Of a DNA stretch of 64,000 bases, positions 53,062 through 61,180 are shown piece by piece. Positions within the stretch are counted from its first letter, which is position 1, and each line of letters opens with the position of its first letter. The notes beneath the pieces were generated by a model, which did no database searches, had not been told where the DNA came from, and saw only the letters and a program-made list of their open reading frames with translations. The position numbers and the translations under genes are program-made. Source of the stretch: Miltoncostaea sp963762825 (lineage in GTDB: Bacteria > Actinomycetota > Thermoleophilia > Miltoncostaeales > Miltoncostaeaceae); NCBI GenBank assembly GCA_963762825.1, contig CAVXLZ010000002.1:434001-498000 (forward strand), in the 5' to 3' direction.

Positions 53062-54425
53062 GCGAATGCCGAGCGCACCGCGCCCTGCACCGGCTCGCCG
53101 AGCGTGGGGTGGACGTGGTACGCGTCGAGCAACGGATCGGGACTGCCCGCCTGGATCGCCACGACGATCGGGTGGACGAGGTCGGCGCCGTGGTAGGCGA
53201 GGATGTGCGCGCCGAGGATCCGGCGGGCGCCGCGATCGGCGACCACCTTTACCAGCCCCCGCTCCTGGCCCCACGCGCGTGCCTTGCCGCCGGAGAAGCG
53301 CGCCGTGCCCACCCCCACATCGTGGCCCGCCTCGCGCGCTCCAGCCTCGGTGAGCCCGATCGAGACGAACTCCGGGTCGGTGAAGATGGCGCGCGGACCC
53401 ACGTCGGGATCGGCGTCATGGGGGTCGATGCCGAGGGCGTTCTCGGCGGCGTCGCGGCCGAGTTGGCGCGCCGTGTGGGTGAAGGCGCCGTAGGGCGGCC
53501 CCAGCACGTCGCCGGCGGCGAAGTGCCCGGTCTGGGAGGTCTCCAGACGCGGGTCGACCGGGATGCCGGCGCGCGCCGTCTCGATCCCCGCCAAGGGCAG
53601 GGCGAGCGCCTCGAGAGCCGGCCCCCGGCCGGCCCCGAGCAGGATCGCGTTGCCGTCCAGCTCGCGCGTGGCGCCCTCCCACGTGGCGGTCAAGCGCACG
53701 CCCCCGTCCGGCCGCGTGCCCACCCGCTCGATCTGCGCGCCGGTCATCAGGGTGATCCCCTCCGCCGTGAGGAGCTCGGCGAGCGCGTCGCCCATCTCCG
53801 GGTCGGCGCCGGCCAGGAGGCGGGGCGCCACCTCCACCAGCGTGACGCGCGAGCCCAGGCGCGAGAGAGCCTGGCCCATCTCGAGCCCGATGGGCCCCGC
53901 GCCGATCACGAGCAGCCGCTCGGGCAGCGTGCGCAGCGCGAGCACGTCGGTGCTCGTGAGGTGGGGCGTTTCCGCCAGGCCGGGTATCGGCAGCACGATC
54001 GGCTCGGCGCCGGAGGCCACCAGCACACGCGGAGCGGTGATCCGCTCGCCGTTCGCGGTGACGACGCCCGGCTCCTCGAAGCGGGCCTCCCCGATCACGA
54101 CCCGCACGCCCGGAAGCGACTCGAGGTACCCGCGTGCCCCCGCCGCCCCCTTGTCGATGATCCCCTGGACCCGATCGGTCACCGCGCCCATGTCGATGTC
54201 GAAACCGTGGACGGCGATGCCGTACTCGGCGGCCGAGCGCACCTCGTGCGCCACCTCGGCGCTGCGGATCAGCGCCTTGCTCGGGATGCACCCTCGGATC
54301 GGGCAGGTGCCACCCACCCGGTCGCGCTCGATGACCGCCACGCTCGCCTCGGCCTCGGAGGCTCGGATGGCAGCGTTCATGCCGGCCATGCCGGCTCCGA
54401 TGACGATCAGATCGACGTCGCTCAC
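53058..54425 (-). CDS. Pyridine nucleotide-disulfide oxidoreductase (dihydrolipoamide dehydrogenase/mercuric reductase-like)
   Basis: A 455-residue FAD enzyme. The FAD loop is LIVIGAGMAGMNAAIRA, the redox-active pair is in GGTCPIRGCIPSKALI, the NAD loop is LLVIGAGPIGLEMGQAL, and the C-terminal active site reads HVHPTLGEPVQG. Family length and order are normal. It is not next to 2-oxoacid dehydrogenase genes, so a lipoamide role is uncertain; a general thiol reductase is possible. A DUF427 gene lies 9 bp upstream on the same strand. Confidence 0.88.
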   Translation of the reverse strand: MSDVDLIVIGAGMAGMNAAIRASEAEASVAVIERDRVGGTCPIRGCIPSKALIRSAEVAHEVRSAAEYGIAVHGFDIDMGAVTDRVQGIIDKGAAGARGYLESLPGVRVVIGEARFEEPGVVTANGERITAPRVLVASGAEPIVLPIPGLAETPHLTSTDVLALRTLPERLLVIGAGPIGLEMGQALSRLGSRVTLVEVAPRLLAGADPEMGDALAELLTAEGITLMTGAQIERVGTRPDGGVRLTATWEGATRELDGNAILLGAGRGPALEALALPLAGIETARAGIPVDPRLETSQTGHFAAGDVLGPPYGAFTHTARQLGRDAAENALGIDPHDADPDVGPRAIFTDPEFVSIGLTEAGAREAGHDVGVGTARFSGGKARAWGQERGLVKVVADRGARRILGAHILAYHGADLVHPIVVAIQAGSPDPLLDAYHVHPTLGEPVQGAVRSAFA

Positions 54426-54434
54426 GGCGGCGAC

Positions 54435-54719
54435 CTACCCTTCGACCGTGACGCCCTTCCAGAACGCGACGGCATCCTTGATCTGGGCGGCCTCCGGCTT
54501 GGGCGCGGGGTAGTACCAGGCGGCGCCTGCGTTGGTCTGGCCGTTGACCACGATGTCGTAGTAGCTGGCGGTGCCCTTCCACGGGCAGACGCTCGTCGTG
54601 GCGCTCTCGGCGAGCAGGGCGGTGTTCACCGACCCGGCCGGGAAGTAGTGGTTGCCCTCGACCAAGACGGTCTCCTCGCTCTCGGCGATCACGGTGCCGT
54701 TCCAGACAGCCTTCGGCAT
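54435..54719 (-). CDS. DUF427 domain protein
   Basis: A 94-residue protein: MPKAVWNGTVIAESEETVLVEGNHYFP, then TTSVCPWKGTASYYDIVVNGQTNAGAAWYYPAPKPEA and FWKGVTVEG, the full DUF427 (NTP_transf_9) pattern. The cysteine of SVCPWKG is invariant in the family. The ATG at 54719 follows GAGAGGA. Function unknown. Confidence 0.92.
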   Translation of the reverse strand: MPKAVWNGTVIAESEETVLVEGNHYFPAGSVNTALLAESATTSVCPWKGTASYYDIVVNGQTNAGAAWYYPAPKPEAAQIKDAVAFWKGVTVEG

Positions 54720-54932
54720 GACGAATCCTCTCGGGTGGGAGTGCCTCAGGCGGGAACGGAGGCTCGAGACATCCTGGCACTCACGGGCCTGCGCGCGCCC
54801 CGCGATGTCCGTGGGCAGACCCGTGGCGCGCACGACGAAACAGATGGGTCGGCACCTCTGGTCGTCGTCCGCCGATCCGTCTATCGTCTGCCCCACTACG
54901 GAAGGGAGGTGGTCCTATTGCATAGTGACTGT

Positions 54933-55064
54933 AGAGGTGGCAGTAGCTAGGGGCTTGCCCCTGACGCGCAGCTGCAGCAACGGGGAAGCGACAAGCCCCT
55001 GAGCCAAACCTCTTCTGCCACCGGGGCCCGGGACGGCTTTCTCCAGCCATCCCGGGCCCTTTTT
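54933..55064 (+). ncRNA. Candidate structured small RNA with intrinsic terminator
   Basis: No gene fits here, but three nested helices do. GGTGGCAG (54936-54943) pairs exactly with CTGCCACC (55015-55022), enclosing AGGGGCTTG/CAAGCCCCT (9 bp, 54949-54957 with 54992-55000) and an inner CCCC/GGGG. AGAGGT (54933-54938) can alternatively pair with ACCTCT (55008-55013). A strong terminator follows. I do not recognise 4.5S, 6S, tmRNA, RNase P or a named riboswitch. It could be a free sRNA or a leader; the next gene is tRNA-Glu. Confidence 0.55.
55024..55064 (+). terminator. Rho-independent terminator
   Basis: GGGCCCGGGA (55024-55033) pairs with TCCCGGGCCC (55050-55059), with an inner GGC/GCC pair, and TTTTT (55060-55064) follows. 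It is the only terminator in the window with a clear T-run. Confidence 0.85.
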
Positions 55065-55087
55065 CTGGTCTACTTCCGGCTCCTCCG

Positions 55088-55160
55088 GCCCCCATCGTCT
55101 AGCGGCCTAGGACACCGCCCTTTCAAGGCGGCGGCACGGGTTCGAATCCCGTTGGGGGCA
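55088..55160 (+). tRNA. tRNA-Glu (anticodon TTC)
   Basis: A complete 73-nt cloverleaf: acceptor GCCCCCA with TGGGGGC, anticodon stem CCGCC/GGCGG enclosing CTTTCAA (anticodon TTC) and a T-arm with GGGTTCGAATCCC. No CCA is encoded. Its 3' half (from 55126) is the left attachment sequence of the element downstream. Confidence 0.95.
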
Positions 55161-55162
55161 TC
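55126..55162. repeat. Left attachment-like direct repeat (attL), tRNA-Glu 3' end
   Basis: Thirty-seven nt beginning AGGCGGCGGCACGGGTTCG are repeated at 62488-62524 with a single mismatch (G versus A). The tRNA stays intact on this side. Confidence 0.85.
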
Positions 55163-55539
55163 GCCTTGTCCAAGCGCTTTTCAGCCGAGACCCAAGGTGG
55201 ATAGAGGCTTCTCGTCGATTCGGGCCGCTGCCCGTTGAGGACCGCTGTAACCCGCCCCTACCCCCTCCAAACCGCTCGCTCGGGGTCTATTTGGGGTCTG
55301 GCGGCCGGCCTAAACCTCTGTCCCCAGCGGCGATCCACGGACTAAGGGACGTCGAACCTCAGCCGAAACAGACTCCGTGGACCTCTCCAACGGCCACCCT
55401 CCGGAGCGTTCGACGCGCTAGCGACGCCTCCGAACAGGAGAGCGCGGAGACAATCATGCTTGCCGTCCTCTCGGCCTGCACGAGCTCAGCGCCGCGTCCT
55501 GTGCAGGCGCTCGGAGCGCCCCACTCAGAGACGGTCAGG
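55163..55539. other. Gene-poor left end of the element: possible integrase arm sites and a gene remnant
   Basis: Two direct GGGGTCT words (55282-55288 and 55293-55299) in an AT-richer stretch may be arm-type recombinase sites. No complete gene is seen. CCACGGA (55335-55341) and TCCGTGG (55374-55380) form an inverted repeat. Confidence 0.4.
55405..55500 (+). pseudogene. N-terminal remnant of a paralogue of the 57397 gene
   Basis: The translation RRASDASEQESAETIMLAVL resembles RHASDSSEQRNAEVVVLAAL of the intact 166-residue protein at 57397, and the DNA from about 55416 matches that from about 57438 at roughly 80 percent over 33 bp. The similarity fades after about 30 codons and no nuclease core follows. 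Confidence 0.55.
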
Positions 55540-56106
55540 TCACCCGGGCAGCGAGGTCGCTGGCCATCGTTTGGCGTCGCGATGGCCCGGCGGCAGGCCG
55601 TACGTGCCGACCGCCGCGTTCCACCACTCGGGCAGCGCGTACGGCATCTGGGAGGCCGGCTCGAGGAGGGCGTCCCACCGTTCGCGATAGGGCTGAATGT
55701 CTTTGGGGTGGATCACCCTGATCGCGCTGTCTTTGTGCGCCTGCCCCTTGCGACCGGGTTGCGCCAGCCAGTCCCAGTGGTTCACCCACAACAAGGCCGA
55801 CACGTGATCTCGCGGCACGGTGTAGAAGTCAGGACGCGCATCGAGGCTCGTCATCTGGACGAAGACGTACCACTCATGGTCATCAACTGACGGGCGCTCG
55901 TCCTTCTGGCCGACCCGGAACTTCTGTCCGCCGAGCCCCGTGGTCTTGGTCTGGATGGCCACCACACTTCCAACTTGGGCGTGCTTGGCGAGTACGTCGG
56001 TGGTCGGTGCGTTCTTGATCGTCACGGTCGCCAGCCAGCCCCGCATGGAGAGCTGCGCGGCAACGTGGTACTCACCCGCGGCCCCAGTCAGTGCATTGTC
56101 GGCCAT
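55540..56106 (-). CDS. PD-(D/E)XK nuclease-like hypothetical protein
   Basis: A 188-residue protein. The ATG at 56106 is used because AAAGGTGG precedes it. The N-terminal half has the endonuclease-like layout GAAGEYHVAAQLSMRGWLATVT, APTTDVLAKH and VVAIQTKTTG, where glutamate, aspartate and Q-x-K fit a PD-(D/E)XK core; the rest (EWYVFVQMTSLDARPDFYTVPRDHVSALL) also recurs in such proteins. Cleavage of foreign DNA is a guess. It is divergent from the next nuclease-like gene. Confidence 0.6.
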   Translation of the reverse strand: MADNALTGAAGEYHVAAQLSMRGWLATVTIKNAPTTDVLAKHAQVGSVVAIQTKTTGLGGQKFRVGQKDERPSVDDHEWYVFVQMTSLDARPDFYTVPRDHVSALLWVNHWDWLAQPGRKGQAHKDSAIRVIHPKDIQPYRERWDALLEPASQMPYALPEWWNAAVGTYGLPPGHRDAKRWPATSLPG

Positions 56107-56290
56107 CGCCACCTTTTTCCGCGCTGCCGCCCTGTCAGAGCTAGTCAACCGGCGCGTCGATCATCGACCCGCGATAGGCCCTAGGCAACTCTGGGAGAGG
56201 CACCCGCCAGTAAGGACGGCGATGAGGCGCCTGCCGCGGAACGTCGCGTTGCGCGGTACGCCCTCCAACTCCACGTCGTAGGCTCCGGGA

Positions 56291-57400
56291 ATGACGGCCC
56301 TATGGCGAAACGAAGGGACGGGCTGGGAACTCGCCGAGCCGGCGGGCTTTCCCGACGAGGCCACCCTCCACCGCCTAGTAGCCGAGGAGCCTCAGCTGCT
56401 TCCCCTCGCCGGTGCGCCGCGGCTCGTCGTCCTTGGAAGCGAGGTCGCGCTGGGAAGCGGCTACGCGGACATCATCGGCATAGAACCGTCTGGTCGTCCG
56501 GTGGTGATCGAGGTCAAGCTCGCCCGCAACGCCGAAGCGCGCCGGGCGGTGGTCGCCCAGGCCCTCGCGTACGCGGCCTACCTCCACGGCCTGAGCCCTG
56601 CAGAGTTGGAGCGCGATGTGCTCGCACCGCACCTACGCCAGGCGGGACATGAGGGACTTGTCGCCGCCGTAGGAGCCGACGACCAAGAGGGCGACTTTGA
56701 TCCCTCCGCGTTTCTCGACGAGCTGGCCGCAAACCTCACCGCCGGACGCGTCCGGCTGGTCTTCGTGCTCGATGAGGCACCGCCTGCGCTCGTTCGACTG
56801 GTGGGCTATCTCGAGGCGATGGCGGAGGGGCTGACCATCGACCTCATCACGGTGGCGCTCTACCGCGTCGGCGACTCCCAGGCCCTCGTGCCCCAGCGCG
56901 TTGAGCCCGAGCGCGTCAAGGGCCCTCCCGGCCCCACGCTACCACCCCCTCCACGGCCAAAGGGAACCCTCTTTGACGGAGCCGACGCCTTCATCGACTC
57001 CATCGACGCCGCCAAGGAGACCGACCGTGATGAACTTCATCGGTTGGCCGAGTGGGCGAGCAGTTTGGAGCACGAGGGGCGCGCGCGGCTCTTCAGCTTT
57101 CGCGGCGCGAGCGGAAGGTTCACCCTCCTGCCCTACCTGCTCGGCGAGGACGCCGGCCTTGTCACCATCTGGAATGACAACGGTGCCTATATCTCCCTCT
57201 GGGAGAGCGTCTTCCAGCGAAGGGCGCCCTTGAGCGTGCCGGAGGTTTCTCGACTGTCGGGTCTTGATCCGATCGGGCAGGGTCGAACGGTACGAGCGCC
57301 TGAGGCGGATCTTCTCGATGCGCTGACCGCCGCCTACCGCGAGGCAGCAGGACGGTCGTCGGGGACGTCGAACGCGTCCGAACCCGCCGGCCGGCCATGA
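56291..57400 (+). CDS. NucS-like PD-(D/E)XK endonuclease domain protein
   Basis: A 369-residue protein. The N-terminal third has TLHRLVAEEPQLLPL, then GYADIIGIEPSGRPVVIEVKLARNAEARRAVVAQALAYAAYL, the D...E-x-K arrangement of NucS/DUF91-type nucleases. The C-terminal half (FDGADAFIDSIDAAKETDRDELHRLAEWASSLEHEGRARLFSFRG) is unassigned. It overlaps the next gene by ATGA, so the two form a pair. A defence or repair role is plausible. Confidence 0.7.
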   Translation: MTALWRNEGTGWELAEPAGFPDEATLHRLVAEEPQLLPLAGAPRLVVLGSEVALGSGYADIIGIEPSGRPVVIEVKLARNAEARRAVVAQALAYAAYLHGLSPAELERDVLAPHLRQAGHEGLVAAVGADDQEGDFDPSAFLDELAANLTAGRVRLVFVLDEAPPALVRLVGYLEAMAEGLTIDLITVALYRVGDSQALVPQRVEPERVKGPPGPTLPPPPRPKGTLFDGADAFIDSIDAAKETDRDELHRLAEWASSLEHEGRARLFSFRGASGRFTLLPYLLGEDAGLVTIWNDNGAYISLWESVFQRRAPLSVPEVSRLSGLDPIGQGRTVRAPEADLLDALTAAYREAAGRSSGTSNASEPAGRP

Positions 57401-57897
57401 GCGTCCAGGACGGCAGCGACGCCTTAGACGGAAGGCACGCCAGCGACTCCTCCGAGCAGAGGAACGCGGAGGTGGTTGTCTTGGCGGCGCTGTCCGCCCA
57501 GATCGGGGTTCGGCTGACGCCCACCACCCTCCGACTGCCCGGCGGTAGCCGGGTTGACGTAGACGGGGTCGCCGACGATCGGTCGGTCCTCGTCGAGGTG
57601 TTCGCCCACCAGGGGCGCCTTAAGGGCGGGCAGGTCCACAAGGTCGCTCGGGACGCATTGAAGCTGATCACGGTGGCGCGTGATCTCCCCGGTCCGCCGG
57701 CTCGGCTGATCATTGCCTTCGCCGACGCGAATGCGGCCTCCATGGTTTCCGGTAAGAGCTGGCTGGCTGAAGCTCTGAAGACCTGGGGGGTAGAGATCTT
57801 CATCGCGGAGCTGCCCGAAGAACTCAAGGCCAGCCTGACGGCGGCCCAGCTGAGGCAGATCATGGTTAACCCTCCCGACAACGACCCCGTCGGGTAG
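57397..57897 (+). CDS. Small PD-(D/E)XK-like protein
   Basis: A 166-residue protein with SRVDVDGVADDRSVLVEVFAHQGRLKGGQVHKVARDALKLI in the middle, which resembles a compact nuclease core (D, then E, then K/Q). It overlaps the upstream nuclease gene. A degraded copy of its N-terminus occurs at 55405-55500. The function is unknown; a partner subunit of the upstream protein is likely. Confidence 0.62.
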   Translation: MSVQDGSDALDGRHASDSSEQRNAEVVVLAALSAQIGVRLTPTTLRLPGGSRVDVDGVADDRSVLVEVFAHQGRLKGGQVHKVARDALKLITVARDLPGPPARLIIAFADANAASMVSGKSWLAEALKTWGVEIFIAELPEELKASLTAAQLRQIMVNPPDNDPVG

Positions 57898-58028
57898 GAG
57901 CTCGGCTTCAGCGGGTCGCTGGCCGTCTCGCGGCAGGCACCGGGGGTGTGGAGCGCCCAGCGCAGGTAGGCCCCGCCCACGTGCTGTCCCGTTGGCGTTG
58001 TTGTCCGTGCACCTGAGACACTGCCGAC

Positions 58029-59231
58029 ATGCTCGATGCGCGCGTCTTGGTCCGCAGCCTGGTGGGGCAGCCGCTGGTCACCATACGAGGCCGGAGCAAC
58101 ACGGTTCGAGCAGTGGAGGGCGCGGACGCGATCGTAGGAACCACGCGCTCCCCCGACGGACGCCCCGTGCCGATCGCCTGGCTTCAGGAATCGCTCGAAC
58201 GGTTGGCCAAAGAGCATCGAATCGAGATCGCCGTTGACGGTGTGGGCTACAGGAGCGCTTTTGTCGGGGCAGTCCTCCTTACGCTGCCATTCGTGCGAGT
58301 CGATGGATCAAGCCCGCCCTCTATCGAAGTTGACCAGGCGGCAAATACGAGCCCTGACGTGCTCGACGAGCTCGAACACCGTCTCGCCATGTACGCAGGC
58401 CTCATAGAGCAAGGGGGGCCGGCGGATGTGCCGGCGAAGGTCGTCCGAGACATCGGGATCTACGGCGGAGCGGGTGGAGTCTGGGCAGACGTGGGCCGGA
58501 CTCGGGGCGTCGGCGGCGAAGGTTCGGTCGCCGTTGGGCTGCGGTTGACCGGGCGGCATTACCCAGACGACCTGTCCGACGAGGCACTCCTCTATCACTA
58601 CCCGCGTACCGAGCGGCCGCCTGGCCGGGATGCTGCAGAGATCGAATCATTGAAGGCCGCTGGGAGGTTGCGTCTACCCGTGTTCGCCGTGACCGAGGCC
58701 GGGGCTCAGCGCTCGGTCCGACGCGGATGGGTGGCCACATGGGATGACGAGGAAGAGCTTGTCCTCGTCGAGTTCGGCCCGTCGCGGGCCCAGGTCAGAC
58801 GCGGGAACGAGATCGACGTCGAGGCGTTCGACCCCCACGAGACCGTCGAGCAGTTGGCGCGCGCTGTGATCACGCGGCCAAATCAGCAGCGCTTCCGGAT
58901 TCAGGTCCTCCAGCGCTACGGCGGTCGCTGCGCTCTTTGCGACGTCGCAGCGTTGGAGCTCATCACGGCGGCGCACCTCATCCCCTTCAGGGAGAAGGGG
59001 ACGTCGGATCCACGAAACGGACTTCCGCTTTGCGCCAATCACCACGCCGCAATGGATCGGGGGCTCCTGACAATCGACGAGGGGGGCAGCGTCTACCTGG
59101 CGCCAGGCCACGATGCAGAGAGCCTCGGCGTGACCGAGCGCGACCTCACCCAGCTGCCCGCCCTACCTGCGCCCGTAGCGCTTAGGCACATATGGACCAT
59201 GCGAAGCCGCGAAGGATGGACACGTGCATAG
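58029..59231 (+). CDS. HNH endonuclease with an N-terminal SRA/YDG-like domain (type IV-like)
   Basis: A 400-residue protein. Residues about 140-250 (DIGIYGGAGGVWADVGRTRGVGGEGSVAVGLRLTGRHYPDDLSDEALLYHYPRTERPPG) have the look of an SRA/YDG or PUA-like reader of modified bases. Residues about 285-355 are an HNH nuclease: QVLQRYGGRCALCDVAALELITAAHLIPFREKGTSDPRNGLPLCANHHAAMD. Enzymes built this way restrict methylated or otherwise modified DNA. The ATG lacks a strong ribosome site. The SRA call is fold resemblance only. Confidence 0.75.
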   Translation: MLDARVLVRSLVGQPLVTIRGRSNTVRAVEGADAIVGTTRSPDGRPVPIAWLQESLERLAKEHRIEIAVDGVGYRSAFVGAVLLTLPFVRVDGSSPPSIEVDQAANTSPDVLDELEHRLAMYAGLIEQGGPADVPAKVVRDIGIYGGAGGVWADVGRTRGVGGEGSVAVGLRLTGRHYPDDLSDEALLYHYPRTERPPGRDAAEIESLKAAGRLRLPVFAVTEAGAQRSVRRGWVATWDDEEELVLVEFGPSRAQVRRGNEIDVEAFDPHETVEQLARAVITRPNQQRFRIQVLQRYGGRCALCDVAALELITAAHLIPFREKGTSDPRNGLPLCANHHAAMDRGLLTIDEGGSVYLAPGHDAESLGVTERDLTQLPALPAPVALRHIWTMRSREGWTRA

Positions 59232-59288
59232 GCAGATTTGGAAGCGATGCTTTGGTCGAACACACCCAAGAAGAACTAAGGAGCAGCC

Positions 59289-59606
59289 TTGGGGCGAGTC
59301 GTACAGGTTGAGTTGGCCGATCCGGTCGAGGACATGGGCAGCTGGACCGTGCGAAATCTGCCTGGACAGGTGGATCTAGCGAAGGGCAGCGGCCCACGCG
59401 CTCACCGGGAGACACCTGTGGCTCGCTCGGGCTACGTCCACCTGCACAAGGACGGAAACATCCGCCTCGAACTGATCGACTCGCGGGGTTCCTCGGGACC
59501 ATCGAACCCAGCGCTGGCACGCCTCGTCCTCACGCCGGACGACGCACGCGAGTGGGCAGCCGCGTTGCTGGCATTGGTAGAAAAAGGGCAGGCCGACCCC
59601 ACATAG
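59289..59606 (+). CDS. Hypothetical protein
   Basis: A 105-residue protein starting at a TTG: GRVVQVELADPVEDMGSWTVRNLPGQVDL, then ARSGYVHLHKDGNIRLELIDSRG and LARLVLTPDDAREWAAALLALVEKG. The layout suggests a small beta-sheet protein with a C-terminal helix; no family is recognised. It follows the HNH gene by 57 bp. Confidence 0.5.
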   Translation: MGRVVQVELADPVEDMGSWTVRNLPGQVDLAKGSGPRAHRETPVARSGYVHLHKDGNIRLELIDSRGSSGPSNPALARLVLTPDDAREWAAALLALVEKGQADPT

Positions 59607-60265
59607 GGCGAGAGGAGCCCCTGACACGGCCAAGGGCTACTTACCCCGCCTGGGCGCTCGTGTCGCCTCCTGCACCGCTCTGTGGGGTTGCAAAGCGGGC
59701 GCCGCGTATGCATCGCGAAACCCCCTGTAAATGGTGATAGTTCGGGCTCATACGTTGAGCGGGGCCCATCCAGGCCCTGCCGTAGGGGCGGATCCAGTGC
59801 GGGGGCGCCCGGAACCAGCACAAAAGACCTGGAAAAGCGCCCTACTAGCGCAGCACGGAGCGGTCCGGTAAGGTGCCCGCCGGCAGCCTGAACGGTCAGG
59901 CGCGGGGCGGGCCACTAGGTCCGTAGCGGGTAGCGAGCCGCCCAGGGGGCTCGCGGGGGTCCAGACCGATAGCGGACGGGACATAGAGCGTCGCCTAGTG
60001 CGTAGCCAGGCGTGCGATCAGCGGGGGAATGCCATCCACCGTCGCGCGTCGTCGCCTAAGGGTGAGAACCCCCGGACCCGACATGGTGAAGCTAGGAGCA
60101 AGCGCGTTGGCAATGCGCAGTGCTCCTCGGACAGCCAAGGCTGGTAGGAACGAGGGCAGCATGTAGGAGGTTGCGACCACCTCGGATTCTTTGACCAGCA
60201 AGGGCTGGGAAAGAGCCGAGCGAACGCCCGCGTTCTCAGCCCCGAGCACAAGGAGCTGAGGACCA
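59607..60265. other. 659-bp gene-poor region before the excisionase-like gene
   Basis: No convincing gene. A minus-strand frame at 59995-60285 (96 codons) has no known match. A stem-loop region at about 59933-59954 (GCGAGCC/GGCTCGC) sits in a larger CGGAC/GTCCG-flanked fold, and TAGCG words recur. In an integrative element this place often carries a replication or transfer origin, but nothing specific is recognised. Confidence 0.35.
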
Positions 60266-60517
60266 ATGGCCTCCACGCCAATCAAGCCCGTTCCCCCGAA
60301 GCCCGGGGATCGCCCGACCGACCCGGATCCCGACCGGGCACGTTCTCAACTGCTGACCCCCGCCGAAGCGGCGGAGTACCTCGGCGTCACCGAGCGTTGG
60401 GTGCGCAGGGCCGTGGCCGAGCGGCGCTTGCCCCACGTGAGGGTCGGCAAGCTGCTTCGCATCGCGAAGGCGGACGTCAGCCGCTACATCGCGGACCGCC
60501 GCGTCGAGGCGGAGTGA
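60266..60517 (+). CDS. Excisionase-like helix-turn-helix DNA-binding protein
   Basis: An 83-residue protein whose core LLTPAEAAEYLGVTERWVRRAVAERRLPHVRVGKLLRIAKADVSRYIADRR is the MerR-type winged-helix of excisionases (HTH_17). Such proteins regulate integrase direction or plasmid-like replication genes. AAGGAG lies 10 bases before the ATG. The stop overlaps the primase fragment start by TGATG. Confidence 0.85.
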   Translation: MASTPIKPVPPKPGDRPTDPDPDRARSQLLTPAEAAEYLGVTERWVRRAVAERRLPHVRVGKLLRIAKADVSRYIADRRVEAE

Positions 60518-61180
60518 TGGCGGTGATAGGCGCGAGCGCCCACTTGGGGTCCGGGAGCGACGACGCGCCGCGTCACCTGACCTTCAACTGTCCGGTGTGC
60601 GGGGGTGTATCGAAGCTCGGGGTGGACTATATGGCTAGCCACACCGGGCAGATGGTCTGGCTCCTTCATTGCTTCGGCTGTGCGGCGCTTGGAGGCGGAT
60701 ACCTCCGCGAGCTGGCAACGGCCGTGGGCGCACCTGGCGGAGGTGCGATCAAGGAGAATCCCCTGGCCAACCTCGGCGAGCCGGTCTCCTCGTCCCAGTC
60801 TGACCAGCCTGCCGACGCGCCCCCCACTGACGACCGTGTGCGCCGCTGGCAGGACAACCTGGAGAGCAACAGGGCGGCGCGCCTGTACGTCACGCGGACC
60901 CGTGGCCTGACCTGGGCGACGATCAACAGATACCGGCTCGGCTACGACGGTTCGGCGATCACTTTCCCGGTGTTCAACCAGCACGGGGCGATCATCAACC
61001 TCAAGCGCCGGTTCCTCGACCCCAAGACAAGGCCGAAGTCCCTTGGGCTGCGGGGACACACTTGGAACGTCTACCCGTCTCCTCCCCGGCGGCGGAGCTA
61101 CGTCCTGTGCGAGGGGGAGTTCGATGCCCTCGTCGCCCGCCAGCACGGCATCTACGCCGTTACGAATACCCACGGGCGCC
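60517..61180 (+). pseudogene. Primase-like protein with zinc ribbon and TOPRIM start, truncated
   Basis: About 220 residues of a phage/plasmid primase. The zinc ribbon is FNCPVCGGVSKLGVDYM with LLHCFGCAALGGGYL; the catalytic TOPRIM start is YVLCEGEFDALVARQHGIYAVTNTHG. The protein then stops matching, just where the DNA turns into a CDGSH-type gene in another frame (near 61175-61181). The first frame happens to stay open to 62028, so an automatic annotation may show a false 503-residue fusion. Confidence 0.7.

Noticed and set aside
59995..60285. Minus-strand 96-codon frame with plausible residue composition
   Set aside because: It overlaps the start of the excisionase-like gene antisense, has no recognisable motif and no ribosome site I could identify.
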